Part shown: one piece after another, positions 45,552-54,916 of the stretch | Numbering within the stretch: position 1 is the first letter of the stretch | Layout: each line of letters starts with the position of its first letter | Origin: Novipirellula galeiformis | GTDB taxonomy: Bacteria > Planctomycetota > Planctomycetia > Pirellulales > Pirellulaceae | Length of the DNA stretch: 64,000 nucleotides | NCBI RefSeq assembly: GCF_007860095.1 | Contig: NZ_SJPT01000009.1 | Location: forward strand, 1-64,000 | Reading direction: 5' to 3' | Notes under the pieces: model-generated | The model's database searches: none | Seen by the model: the letters and a program-made list of their open reading frames with translations, nothing else | Told to the model about the DNA's origin: nothing | Program-made: the position numbers and the translations under genes

Positions 45552-46561
45552 GCGACAAACGCATTCTCGTGCTGGGATGCGGTCAAGGTTGGCATGCGAA
45601 TCAATTGCGTGCGGCTGCCGATTCGCTCGGTTGCACGCTGCACTTTAGCGATTATGAATCGTTGTTCGCAGCGGTCCATTTGACGTCGCCCTCGGCCACC
45701 GACGGAGTCGACTTGGGGGTGGATGGATTCTCCGCCGATGCGTCCCCGCTGGCTGGCTTTGATGCCGTGTTGGCTCGCACGATGCCAGCCGGATCGCTGG
45801 AGAAGATCACCTTTCGTTTGGCGGTGTTGCACGCGGCGGCCGGCGATACGATCGCAAACGCTGCTCCGATTCCGGTGATCAATTCGCCACGGGGGATGGA
45901 AATCGCGATCGATAAATTTGCGACCCTCACTCATCTTCGCCGACTCGGTTATCCGGTCCCTGAGACGATCGTGGTTCAATCTCGCCCCGAAGCGATGGCG
46001 GCGTTCGAGCGACTCGGTGGCGATTGTGTCGTCAAGCCGATCTTTGGGGGCGAAGGACGTGGAGTGATGCGGATCCAAGATCCGCAACTCGCCTGGACCA
46101 CGTTCTCGACCTTGCAACAACTCGATGCCGTACTTTACTTACAAGCGTTTGTTCGTCCGGGAGGGCGTGACACGCGGTTGTTGGTGATCGGCGAGCATGT
46201 CATCGCCGCACGCCGCGAAAACGCATTCGATTTCCGCACCAATCATGCTCACGGAGCCACGACCACCGCGATCCAGCCAACCGCCGAACAGGTCGCGATG
46301 GCCAAACGAATCACCACATCGATGGGATTGACGTTCGCCTCGGTGGATTTGATCGATTGCGCGGACGCCCCCCCGCGATTGCTCGAAGTGAACGCGGTCC
46401 CGGGGTGGAAAGGGATGCAACAAGTTTGCACTCCGAACATCGCTTCGTTGGTAATCCAAACGCTGCTTCATGGTTGTCACTCTGAACCGGTTGATCCGAA
46501 TTTACGCGAAGTCCAAACTCCGCTTTCCCAATGCGAGACTACGTCATGCCCCAGCAAGTGA
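45548..46561 (+). CDS. RimK-like ATP-grasp ligase (H4MPT-pathway associated)
   Basis: The protein is 337 residues, starting in the mch stop. The ATP-grasp domain shows INSPRGMEIAIDKFATLTHL, GDCVVKPIFGGEGRGVMRI, YLQAFVRPGGRDTRLLVIG and LLEVNAVPGWKGM. It is close to the RimK/MptN group of glutamate ligases. In methylotrophs an ATP-grasp gene of this sort accompanies mch, so a role in finishing the methanopterin analogue (adding glutamate or similar) is likely, though not proven. The end overlaps the next start by 16 bp. Confidence 0.88.
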   Translation: MSDKRILVLGCGQGWHANQLRAAADSLGCTLHFSDYESLFAAVHLTSPSATDGVDLGVDGFSADASPLAGFDAVLARTMPAGSLEKITFRLAVLHAAAGDTIANAAPIPVINSPRGMEIAIDKFATLTHLRRLGYPVPETIVVQSRPEAMAAFERLGGDCVVKPIFGGEGRGVMRIQDPQLAWTTFSTLQQLDAVLYLQAFVRPGGRDTRLLVIGEHVIAARRENAFDFRTNHAHGATTTAIQPTAEQVAMAKRITTSMGLTFASVDLIDCADAPPRLLEVNAVPGWKGMQQVCTPNIASLVIQTLLHGCHSEPVDPNLREVQTPLSQCETTSCPSK

Positions 46562-48255
46562 ACGATGGCAACGTCGCGTCGAGACTGCGAATCATCCGCA
46601 CGTTGTCGCCCGGCGGAATCGCAATCGCCGAGCCCAGCGGTCCGCCGCGTTCCGATGGAATGCGCGAATATAATCTGACCACCTTTGAAAACCTTGATCG
46701 CCGCAGTGACGAAATTGCTCGCGGCTTGATCGAGTGGGGCGTCAAACCAGGCATGCGTTTGGCGATGCTGGTTCCGTTCGGTGCCCCGTTCATCGAAATC
46801 GTTTTCGGATTGCTCAAGGCGGGGGTGGTCGCGATCTTGATCGACCCAGGCATCGGGCGCAAACACTTAGTGAAATGCTTGAGTGAGTCACAACCCGATG
46901 GCTTTGTCGGCATCCCCAAGGCGCAGATGATTCGCAGCGTACTGCGTCGTCGGTTCCCGCAAGCGAAGTGGAACGTCACCGTTGGGAAACGATGGCTGTG
47001 GGGCGGGCAAACGCTTGAGCAAGTGGTGAACTCGGGTAGGGAAGCCAACGAGGATATCCTGCCTCGTGTCCAGCGTAGCGATGCCGCCGCGATCATTTTC
47101 ACCACCGGCAGCACCGGACCGCCCAAGGGCGTGCTCTACACGCACGGTACCTTTCATGCTCAAATCGATCGCATTCGAGAGCGGTACGATATCCATCGCG
47201 GCTCGCGTGACTTGGCCTGTTTTCCGCTGTTCGGTTTGTTTGATGCGGTGATGGGCGTGACCACGATCATTCCCGACATGGACCCCACGCGTCCGGCCGA
47301 TGTGAATCCCCAACGTTTGATCGAAGCGGCCAACCAATGGGAGGTCGATCAAGCATTTGGCTCCCCGGCACTTTGGAATACCGTCGTCCGTTGGTGTGAA
47401 GCGAATCAAGTCAAACAACCCTTTCCGACGCTCCGCCGAGTGCTGTCGGCCGGAGCGCCCGTGCCTGCGGAAACACTGCAAAAGCTCCGCGGACTGCTCG
47501 ACCCCGAAGTCAATATCGTCACCCCTTACGGAGCCACCGAAGCGCTGCCGATCGCCTCGATCGAATCGCGTGAGGTGATTGCCGAAACGGGGCCGGCGGC
47601 GGCCAAGGGCAAAGGCGTTTGCGTGGGAACTCGTTTCGAGGGAGTCCAGTGGCGCATCATCAAGATTGACGATGGCCCGATGACCCACATCGATCAAAGC
47701 GAGGAACTGCCGCAAGGAAAAATCGGCGAATTGATGGTCTCCGGCCCGATGGTAACAACCGAGTACGTCGTTCGGGCGGACCAGAACCCGATGCACAAAA
47801 TCCAAGATGGCGAACGGGTTTGGCATCGCATGGGCGATGTCGGCTACTTGGACGCGCGCGATCGCTTTTGGTTTTGCGGACGCAAAACGCACCGCATCGA
47901 AACGGCCAATCGCCCACTATTCACAATCCCCTGTGAAGCGATCTTCAACACGCACCCACGCGTCTATCGCTCGGCGCTAGTCGGCCGCGGTGACCGACCC
48001 AATCAAACACCGGTCGTGATGATCGAGACGATCGAATGCCGCCAAAACAATGGCAAGCCGATCGCCGATGCCCAAAGTCTGCAAAAGGAGTTGTTGGAAT
48101 TAGCCGCCCGCAATCCAATCACACGGCGGATCGAAGAGATCATCATTCGCCGTACACCGCTGCCAGTCGACATCCGGCACAACAGCAAGATTTTCCGCGA
48201 GCGGTTAGCTGAGGAATTGCGAACCGAAACAAGGATTCAACCCTCCCGGGAGTGA
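46546..48255 (+). CDS. AMP-dependent acyl-CoA ligase-like enzyme (OleC-like)
   Basis: The protein is 569 residues from the ATG at 46546 (46531 is possible). The AMP-binding signature is AIIFTTGSTGPPKGVLYTHG (about 183-202); further motifs are LRRVLSAGAPVPAETLQKLR, IVTPYGATEALPIAS and WHRMGDVGYLDARDRFWFCG. The GPPKGV form, the FPLFGLFDAVMG loop and FCGRKTHRIE resemble OleC, the olefin beta-lactone synthetase, more than plain fatty-acid ligases. No oleA, oleB or oleD-like genes are beside it. It follows the mch operon by overlap and could belong to the same transcript. Confidence 0.85.
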   Translation: MPQQVNDGNVASRLRIIRTLSPGGIAIAEPSGPPRSDGMREYNLTTFENLDRRSDEIARGLIEWGVKPGMRLAMLVPFGAPFIEIVFGLLKAGVVAILIDPGIGRKHLVKCLSESQPDGFVGIPKAQMIRSVLRRRFPQAKWNVTVGKRWLWGGQTLEQVVNSGREANEDILPRVQRSDAAAIIFTTGSTGPPKGVLYTHGTFHAQIDRIRERYDIHRGSRDLACFPLFGLFDAVMGVTTIIPDMDPTRPADVNPQRLIEAANQWEVDQAFGSPALWNTVVRWCEANQVKQPFPTLRRVLSAGAPVPAETLQKLRGLLDPEVNIVTPYGATEALPIASIESREVIAETGPAAAKGKGVCVGTRFEGVQWRIIKIDDGPMTHIDQSEELPQGKIGELMVSGPMVTTEYVVRADQNPMHKIQDGERVWHRMGDVGYLDARDRFWFCGRKTHRIETANRPLFTIPCEAIFNTHPRVYRSALVGRGDRPNQTPVVMIETIECRQNNGKPIADAQSLQKELLELAARNPITRRIEEIIIRRTPLPVDIRHNSKIFRERLAEELRTETRIQPSRE

Positions 48256-48365
48256 GAGGGTCGGTCGCGGGTCGCGGCCGGGGAGGGCAGGTGACCCTGA
48301 ACTTGCACGCTCCGTTTCGAACACTCCCAAGACCCCACGCCGAGCTTGCTAAACGCTCACTCTTC

Positions 48366-48394
48366 ACCTCCCCCAAAACAAGTTTCGGGGAGGT
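48366..48394. repeat. Inverted repeat between convergent genes
   Basis: ACCTCCCC (48366-48373) and GGGGAGGT (48387-48394) are complementary, and the loop contains AAAC..GTTT, so the stem can extend. It lies between the acyl-ligase and lysS 3' ends and may act as a two-way transcription stop, although there is no T-tract. Confidence 0.55.
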
Positions 48395-48423
48395 AAAGTT
48401 GGCTGTGGCCGAAGCGACTTTTG

Positions 48424-50019
48424 CTACGACGGTTCGTTCGTCTCAGGACGGAGCACGGGAAACAAGATCACGTCGCGAATCGATCGTTGCCCGGTTAGCA
48501 ACATCACCAAGCGGTCGATGCCGATTCCGAGTCCGCCGGCGGGCGGCATCGCATAGCGAAGTGCACGAACAAAATCGTGGTCCATCTTCGCCATCGAATC
48601 CTCTTCTTGCTGACCTTGCAATTGAGTCTCGAACAACTCTTGCTGCAAATCGGGATCGTTCAACTCCGTGTAAGCGTTGGCAACCTCCATCCCCAACACA
48701 AACAATTCAAAGCGTTCGGCGATCTCGGGTTGATCCCGTTTGCGTTTGGTCAATGGACAAATACTGGCCGGATAGTCGATGACAAAGATCGGGCCATCGA
48801 GCGAGTCCTCGACCTTCTCTTCGAAGATCTCGTTGCGGATCACATCCGGGTGCTTGCCCTCGGTGGTCAACTTTAGCTTCTTCGCATACGCGATGACGCC
48901 ATCGTCGTCGCCGGGATCGATTCCGGTCGCACGTTGGAACAACTCGGCATAGGTGGCGCGTTGGAAGGGCGGCGTAAAGTCGACCATGCTGCCATTGAAT
49001 TCGCGTTGGAAATTGCCGCCGGTGGCTCGAATCGCATCGGCGATCAAACGCTCGGTCAAATCCATCATCGTTTCGTAATCGCCGTACGCCTGGTACAGCT
49101 CGATCATCGTAAACTCAGGGTTGTGGCGTGGGCTGAGTCCTTCATTGCGGTAAACTCGCCCCATTTCGTAGACGCGTTCCATGCCCCCGACCATCAGTCG
49201 TTTGAGATGTAACTCTAGCGCGATCCGCATGTAGAGTTTCATATCGAGGGCATTGTGATGCGTCATGAAGGGACGCGCCGCCGCTCCGCCTGGGATCGTG
49301 TGCAACGTGGGGCCTTCGACTTCGCAAAACCCGTCCTGATCCAACGTTTGGCGAATCGACTTGATGATCTTAGTACGGTTCATGAACGTCTCGATCACGC
49401 CGTCGTTGAAGGCGAGGTCGGCGTATCGCATCCGTTGACGCAGATCGGGGTTGGTCAAACCAGCGTGCTTTTCAGGTGCTGGCTCGAGCATTTTGGTCAA
49501 GAAGAACAGTTTTTCGGCAAACACTGTCAACTCACCCGTGTTGGTCCGGCCGAGTCGTCCTTCGGCCCCCACCAAGTCACCCAAGTCGAACAATTTGGCC
49601 AGCTCAAAATCCTCTTCGCCGACTTGATTCTTGCCAATAAAGATTTGGATATTTCCCGACCAGTCCTTCAAGTTGAGAAAGATCAACTTGCCGGTCGGCC
49701 GCGCCAACATGATCCGGCCGGCGACGCGGACCTTCGGCCCCACTTCTTCCCCAGGGCCGTTGTCGGTTTTCCATTGACGGTAATCCACGTCCCCCGCGTC
49801 GAAGTCGGGCAACTCCAGCGTTTTGCCGTCCTTGGTCACAAATTTGACGTCGCCGGCGAGTTCACGGCATTTGGAAACCAACAAACGATCGTCAAATCGG
49901 CTGCCGTAGGGATCGATACCACGCTCGATCAGCTGATTCAGTTTATTTCGGCGAGCCACGCGGGGGTCAGTGCCGTCTTCGCCGGAAGCGTTTTGTGAGG
50001 GATCGGGTGTTTGATTCAT
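48424..50019 (-). CDS. lysS: Lysyl-tRNA synthetase, class II
   Basis: The 531-residue enzyme charges tRNA-Lys. The N-terminal OB-fold (VRVAGRIMLARPTGKLIFLN) is followed by the catalytic class II core with motif 2 (MERVYEMGRVYRNEGLSPRHNPEFTM) split into GRVYRNEGLSPRHNPEFT, and motif 3 GGLGIGIDRLVMLLTGQRSI near the C-terminus. Length and order are standard. The leader (about 20 residues) is acidic. It is convergent with the acyl-ligase gene. Confidence 0.97.
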   Translation of the reverse strand: MNQTPDPSQNASGEDGTDPRVARRNKLNQLIERGIDPYGSRFDDRLLVSKCRELAGDVKFVTKDGKTLELPDFDAGDVDYRQWKTDNGPGEEVGPKVRVAGRIMLARPTGKLIFLNLKDWSGNIQIFIGKNQVGEEDFELAKLFDLGDLVGAEGRLGRTNTGELTVFAEKLFFLTKMLEPAPEKHAGLTNPDLRQRMRYADLAFNDGVIETFMNRTKIIKSIRQTLDQDGFCEVEGPTLHTIPGGAAARPFMTHHNALDMKLYMRIALELHLKRLMVGGMERVYEMGRVYRNEGLSPRHNPEFTMIELYQAYGDYETMMDLTERLIADAIRATGGNFQREFNGSMVDFTPPFQRATYAELFQRATGIDPGDDDGVIAYAKKLKLTTEGKHPDVIRNEIFEEKVEDSLDGPIFVIDYPASICPLTKRKRDQPEIAERFELFVLGMEVANAYTELNDPDLQQELFETQLQGQQEEDSMAKMDHDFVRALRYAMPPAGGLGIGIDRLVMLLTGQRSIRDVILFPVLRPETNEPS

Positions 50020-50195
50020 CAGGGGTTCAACGGGGTCAGGTCAAATGAGGGATGGCCATCGAAAGCGATCGACTTGTCGAGAATTGTCGGTACGAATCGA
50101 GTTTTACGCAACCATGAGAGCGATCTTGATTCGCAAGGGGTAATCTCGGTATTGCTAAGTTCGACAATCCGCTACTCCATACTTAACGGACACCC

Positions 50196-50681
50196 ATGCA
50201 CGGACCCGATTTTCGCCACGACTTGCCGTCGCAAACGCGTCAAAAACAAGCGTCGATCGTCGTGGTGGACCCGAGCCCCCTCTCGTTGATCGCCACGGCG
50301 GGAGTCATGCACTCTCAGGGCTACGACTGCATTTGTGCCCGCACGGCTGATTCGGCGCTCGAAGCCCTGCAAATGGGAACCCAAGATTTGGTGCTCTGGG
50401 ACGTGGCCGATGACGCCGCCGCGGTCTTGGAAGCGATCGATCGAATGCGAACGATCCAGGGCTATGAACAACTCTCGGTCGTGATGGTGGCCGAAAGTCG
50501 CTGGGCAGGTCTGGAAAAGAAGGCCGAAGTGATGCAGGTGCCGACGCGATGCCTGTTCAAACCGGTTGACCCCAATTCATTGTTAGCGGTGGTCGATCAC
50601 CTGCTTTGGATGCCCTCGCTGGTCTCGGCCCACCGACGACGTGGCAGCAAACCAAGCCGATTGGGATGGGTCACGCTCTAG
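50196..50681 (+). CDS. Stand-alone receiver-like domain
   Basis: The 161-residue protein has a receiver fold pattern: SIVVVDPSPLSLIATAGVM, LVLWDVADDAAAV with the possible phospho-Asp, and the Lys-Pro pair in CLFKPVDPNSL. The acidic pair that normally binds Mg at the end of strand 1 is reduced to a single Asp (VVDPS), so phosphorylation may not be normal. There is no output domain. A basic tail (AHRRRGSKPSR) ends it. No histidine kinase is nearby. Confidence 0.75.
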   Translation: MHGPDFRHDLPSQTRQKQASIVVVDPSPLSLIATAGVMHSQGYDCICARTADSALEALQMGTQDLVLWDVADDAAAVLEAIDRMRTIQGYEQLSVVMVAESRWAGLEKKAEVMQVPTRCLFKPVDPNSLLAVVDHLLWMPSLVSAHRRRGSKPSRLGWVTL

Positions 50682-50765
50682 CGAGGCTCCTTCCTGGCCG
50701 CTTTGAGCTAGGCCGGATATTTCCTAACCCGAAGGGCAACCCAGGGAATATCACTCTTCACTCGG

Positions 50766-50973
50766 TCCCTGGCTGACGCGTCGGGTTATGATTTCGATGG
50801 CGCGACGGACTCAAAGAAAGCGGAAGCTGTGATCGACTCCCACGCGTGAACGTTGTCATTGCCCGGTAGTCGTCATTGCCCGGTAGTCGTCTTGCCCGGT
50901 AAGCGAACACAGCAGGTCACGGCACTTCCGACCACCGCTCTTTAACGGACAATCATCAGCGGACAATCATCAA
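50766..50973. repeat. Family F repeat copy 3 and two tandem duplications
   Basis: Family F at 50766-50790 (TCCCTGGCTGACGCGTCGGG, TTATG). A 16-17 bp unit around TCATTGCCCGGTAGTC occurs three times at 50854-50902. CGGACAATCATCA occurs twice at 50946-50973, and the second half of it overlaps the stop codon of the anti-sigma gene. Confidence 0.85.
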
Positions 50974-52233
50974 AACTCGTCCGACAATGTCCGACGCGGT
51001 GGATGCCGACGCATCATCCCCGCTAGCGGTGACGGCCATCGACGCTGTCGAACGGTCTAACCGCACATACGCGCGATCACTTAGATGACTCGCCAAGGCA
51101 CTTGTTCCGTTTGCACCCGCATCAAGCTGCCACGACGTGGAATGCTTTACGGTGGTGGGATCGACTTCACGAAGCGATTGAATCATGCCTACCAACGGAG
51201 GATCGTTTGCAATCGTCATACTGACCGATTCGATCCCTTGTTCATCGGCGATCAAACGCAAGATGAATTGGTCCAATCGTTTCGCCGGGGCTTCCAAGTA
51301 CAAGACGCTGGCGGAGTTTGCAGCCACCTCGTCGGCACTGCCCTGCTTGGCAAAGCGAACCACGTTTTCATCGATCGATTTGCGACTGGCCGAATCAATC
51401 CCAGTCGCTTCCATCGCCGTCTCGACGGCATGGGTATTGCGTCCATCCATCGTGCGGTGAACCTCGAGTACCAACACCGCTTTAATCGCAACCACATCGG
51501 CTGGCGGCGGAGATGGCTCGACCGATTTCAGCGCGGACGTTGGCGGCGAAACGGCGGGGCCCATGGCGACCTTCATCTCGGCGTCATTGCTCCCCCTGGC
51601 CTCAGCCACGGACTCGATCGCGGCGGGTGCTTCTCGACGTGCCGAAGCCACCGGCGCATCCATCGTCGGATCCGTTTGGGAAGCGGCGAAGCGCGGCGTT
51701 TCGTGAAGCGTTGTCGGATCGATGGACACGGCATCGCCTGGGGTCGCGTCTCGCGCTGCGACCGCCGGATCAGTGGCCAATTCAGCCATCCGATCGCGAG
51801 CGGGGTCCACTGCGGCAACGGGGTCCCCTTGGGGATCAGGACGAGTGGCGAAAAAGGCGAGTGCCAACGAGGCTGCGATGGCGGCCAACGGGGCCACCAC
51901 GCGCCACACCGAAGCCCGCGGACGCGTGACCATCGGACTGGGTTGCTCCGACAATCGCATGACCGGATGATCGTCACTCAAACCTTCGGCGCGTCCGCGA
52001 GCGACCGTGGCTTCAATCACCGATTGGGCGAAATTTGCAGGCAACTTTACGTCGCGATCCTGATTTCGGATCTGTTGCAACGTTTGACGAATTTGTTTTA
52101 ATTGCTCGAGTTCACTGGCGACGCTGGCATCTTCACGCAGCATCTGTTCGACACGAGTGCGTTCATCCGCACTCAGCGCGTCGTCCATGTACGCGCTCAG
52201 CAGTGAATCGAGGATATCTTTGGGTACAGACAT
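50956..52233 (-). CDS. Orphan membrane anti-sigma factor-like protein
   Basis: From the ATG at 52233 the protein has 425 residues. The N-terminal 55 residues (PKDILDSLLSAYMDDALSAD, RTRVEQMLREDASVASELEQ) match the start of planctomycete anti-sigma proteins, then a membrane helix (VWRVVAPLAAIAASLALAFF, near 128-147) and an outer part rich in Ala, Pro and Thr, with a structured end (VLVLEVHRTMDGRN ... DQFILRLIADEQGIESVSMT). No sigma gene is next to it. It may pair with one of the two ECF factors in the window or another one. The stop is inside a duplicated 14-bp unit. Confidence 0.75.
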   Translation of the reverse strand: MSVPKDILDSLLSAYMDDALSADERTRVEQMLREDASVASELEQLKQIRQTLQQIRNQDRDVKLPANFAQSVIEATVARGRAEGLSDDHPVMRLSEQPSPMVTRPRASVWRVVAPLAAIAASLALAFFATRPDPQGDPVAAVDPARDRMAELATDPAVAARDATPGDAVSIDPTTLHETPRFAASQTDPTMDAPVASARREAPAAIESVAEARGSNDAEMKVAMGPAVSPPTSALKSVEPSPPPADVVAIKAVLVLEVHRTMDGRNTHAVETAMEATGIDSASRKSIDENVVRFAKQGSADEVAANSASVLYLEAPAKRLDQFILRLIADEQGIESVSMTIANDPPLVGMIQSLREVDPTTVKHSTSWQLDAGANGTSALASHLSDRAYVRLDRSTASMAVTASGDDASASTASDIVGRVLMIVR

Positions 52234-52515
52234 AATTCTTTGACCGTAAATCTTAGCGGGCTTTGAAAGTCTTCCTGGCTTTCCATATCCGATCCGATGC
52301 TCCGCGGGCAAGCAAAGTTCCCCTTGGGGTGCCAAAAACCTAGCAAAACGACACCTCTAGTGCACGTAACACCACCTCCCTCGCAACCCCAACCGCCAAG
52401 CTGAGCGGGGGCTCTTGTCCACTCCCCCAGCTCGTCGCGTCCTCCGCGAACGAGGCTCGCTGCCCTTATTCTCAGCTCTCCCACGCCCCACCGCCACCTT
52501 TGCGACCCCCTAACG

Positions 52516-53349
52516 ATGCAAAACGACGAGATTCTTCGCACCAACCGCCGCGTTTACGATGCCATGGCCGACGCGGGCAATCCGTTGTGCCAACCCGCAA
52601 AAGACAGCGAATTGGCCAATCCGATGGCGACGATCGACCCGTCAGGCTGGCTCGGCAACTCGATCAAAGGGCTGCGGGTGTTGTGCCTTGCCGCCGGTGG
52701 CGGTCGACAAAGTTCACTCTATGCCGCAGCGGGAGCCACGGTGACGGTCGTCGATTTGAGTCGAGCGATGCTCGAATTGGACCGAAACGTGGCTGCCGAA
52801 CGCAATCTATCCTTGCGGATCATTGAAACGTCAATGGATGACCTGTCGATGCTAAACGTCGCTGAATTTGATCTCGTCACCCAGCCCGTCAGCACTTGTT
52901 ACGTCCCAAAAATCTCGACCGTTTTTGCGCAGGTGGCCCGCGTGCTGCGACCGGGAGGACTGTACATCAGCCAACATAAAACCCCGACCAGTCTGCAAAC
53001 GAGCACCGATACCGTTGCCGATGGTACGTACCGGCTGCTGCATCCCTATTACCGCGACACTCCGGTACCGCCTCCGAAATCGGCCTCGGCGGCGGCAGGG
53101 CGGTTACGAGAAACCGGAGCGGTCGAGTTCCTACACCGCTGGGAACAAATCGTCGGCGGAATGTGCCGCGCCGGATTTTCAATCGAAGATCTCGTCGAAC
53201 CGGTGCATGCGAAACGCGATGCCGCAGTGGGCACATTTGCCCATCGAGCTCAATTCGTTGCGCCCTATGTTCGCATCAAAGCCCGCCGGCAATCCTCAAG
53301 CAACGACACGCCGCAGACCGCCGCGAGCAAATTGTGGATTCCTCAGTAA
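52516..53349 (+). CDS. Class I SAM-dependent methyltransferase
   Basis: The 277-residue protein has the Rossmann motif I as VLCLAAGGGRQSSLYAAAGA (near 55-74), motif post-I VTVVDLSRAMLELDRNVAAE, then EFDLVTQPVSTCYVPKISTV and LRPGGLYISQHK. This is a plain small-molecule methyltransferase pattern. Substrate unknown. tag starts 46 bp downstream. Confidence 0.9.
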   Translation: MQNDEILRTNRRVYDAMADAGNPLCQPAKDSELANPMATIDPSGWLGNSIKGLRVLCLAAGGGRQSSLYAAAGATVTVVDLSRAMLELDRNVAAERNLSLRIIETSMDDLSMLNVAEFDLVTQPVSTCYVPKISTVFAQVARVLRPGGLYISQHKTPTSLQTSTDTVADGTYRLLHPYYRDTPVPPPKSASAAAGRLRETGAVEFLHRWEQIVGGMCRAGFSIEDLVEPVHAKRDAAVGTFAHRAQFVAPYVRIKARRQSSSNDTPQTAASKLWIPQ

Positions 53350-53395
53350 GCTCCCTCTCCGCACCCGAACCTCCCATCGACGAAAGTCTCTTCGC

Positions 53396-54022
53396 GTGTC
53401 AGAACCAAATCCCAAATCCTTGTCGCCTGTGAAATCAACTTCATCCGAATCGTTGTTGCGCGGCGACGATGGCGTGATGCGATGTTGGTGGTGCGGAAGC
53501 GATCCGATGTACGTGGCGTATCATGACAACGAATGGGGAGTTCCGGTCACCGACGACGTCCGGTTGTTTGAAAAAATCTGTCTCGAAGGATTCCAAGCTG
53601 GGCTTAGCTGGTTGACGATCCTACGAAAGCGAGACGCCTTTCGCGAAGCGTTTGCCGCATTCGACTTCAAGCGGGTGGCAAACTTCAAGCCACATCATGT
53701 CGACAAACTGATGCTCAATGCAGGGATTGTGCGGCATCGCGGCAAGATTGAATCGACGATCAACAATGCCAACCGCGCCATCGAACTGAGCAACGAATTT
53801 GGGTCGCTGTCCAACTACGTTTGGCGATTCGCCCCCCCGCATTCGGCGGCAAAACGATCACGTGCGGACGTGGCAGCCACCAGCGCTGAATCGAGCGCGA
53901 TGAGCAAGGATCTGAAACGACGTGGATGGAGTTTCGTTGGCCCAACGACATGTTATGCCTTCATGCAATCGATGGGATTGGTGAACGACCATTTGCAAGG
54001 TTGCCACCGCTACACCGCTTAG
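53396..54022 (+). CDS. tag: DNA-3-methyladenine glycosylase I
   Basis: The GTG at 53396 opens 208 residues; ATG at 53477 would give 181 and begin right at the conserved core. Tag excises 3-methyladenine from DNA. Motifs: MRCWWCGSDPMYVAYHDNEW, VTDDVRLFEKICLEGFQAGL, WLTILRKRDAFREAF and the zinc-site region SFVGPTTCYAFMQSMGLVND followed by GCHRY. All family landmarks are present. Neither start has a strong ribosome site. Confidence 0.95.
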   Translation: MSEPNPKSLSPVKSTSSESLLRGDDGVMRCWWCGSDPMYVAYHDNEWGVPVTDDVRLFEKICLEGFQAGLSWLTILRKRDAFREAFAAFDFKRVANFKPHHVDKLMLNAGIVRHRGKIESTINNANRAIELSNEFGSLSNYVWRFAPPHSAAKRSRADVAATSAESSAMSKDLKRRGWSFVGPTTCYAFMQSMGLVNDHLQGCHRYTA

Positions 54023-54026
54023 CCGG

Positions 54027-54449
54027 TTACGAGCCCGCACGTGGCAGGGCGGCGATCTCCTGGGCTCCCAAATCCTTGACTTCACCGGTGCTAAGCAGCA
54101 CCCAGCCGCCGCTTTTGTCGGCGTCGGCTTGCATCGCCACGATTGCGGTCGTGGCCGCAGAGGCATCGATGCTAGCCCCCGGAAAATAGACGATGGTTCC
54201 GTTCTGAATCAACGCGCCGGCCGCTGGGAATGCCACGTCATGCTGAGCGAAATCAGCTGTTTTTTTGGGCAAGGGTCGGCCTTCCTCCTGAACCGCGTTG
54301 AGCAAGTTAGCCAAATCGAGCAAACCGTCGCGCGCCTCCGGCGTCCCCGCAGTGCCGCCGTCGGTGGCGGACTCCGACGAACACCCCGGTACAAAACTCA
54401 ACACCACCACGCTCAAACCGACCAAACTTAACAGTCTTAAATTTTTCAT
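54027..54449 (-). CDS. Small lipoprotein of unknown function
   Basis: From the ATG at 54449 it has 140 residues. The leader (LRLLSLVGLSVVVLSFVPGC) ends in a lipobox. The mature part carries LLDLANLLNAVQEEGRPLPK, ADFAQHDVAFPAAGALIQNG and DKSGGWVLLSTGEVKDLGAQ. No family is recognised. It is convergent with tag, only 4 bp between stops. Confidence 0.75.
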   Translation of the reverse strand: MKNLRLLSLVGLSVVVLSFVPGCSSESATDGGTAGTPEARDGLLDLANLLNAVQEEGRPLPKKTADFAQHDVAFPAAGALIQNGTIVYFPGASIDASAATTAIVAMQADADKSGGWVLLSTGEVKDLGAQEIAALPRAGS

Positions 54450-54916
54450 AAAACGATTCACCAATAAAGAGTGTCGATTGGCGAATGGGTCGCCAACCTT
54501 GTCGGACGCATAAGGGATTGGACGCACAAGGGATTCGTGTCTCAGCGACGATTCGCTGCCCAGACGATTCGCTGCCCAGACGATTCAGTGGGCGAAGCCA
54601 GATTTTTACAATCGCGAATTTTTCACCACTCGCGGCATCCGCGTTCATAACCGCGTTCATAACCCGAAACGCAAGCGAGGGAAGCTCACTTGTGACGCGG
54701 CCTCTCGCTGAGGTTTGGGTTGGGATTTCCTTGGAAAAACGGCTATCACGCAACTTCGGTGGCGTGAGACGTGGACCGGAGCGTGCGGCTCCGGCCGCGC
54801 CGAACAGCGGACCGAAAACCAAACATCGTGTGGACACTCACGCATCCCCGCCCACGCGTTTACGTGGGCAGGGCATTGCGAGCGACTTGGGTGCAAGCGG
54901 ATGTTCGTCAAGCGAT
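54450..54916. other. Gene-free region with several short tandem duplications
   Basis: See the duplication entry. No open frame has protein-like features; the region separates the lipoprotein start from the end of the second DUF1559 gene. Confidence 0.45.
54504..54662. repeat. Three short tandem duplications
   Basis: GGACGCATAAGGGATT is repeated with one change (54504-54535). ACGATTCGCTGCCCAG is repeated exactly, with part of a third unit (54548-54586). CCGCGTTCATAA is repeated exactly (54639-54662). Confidence 0.9.
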
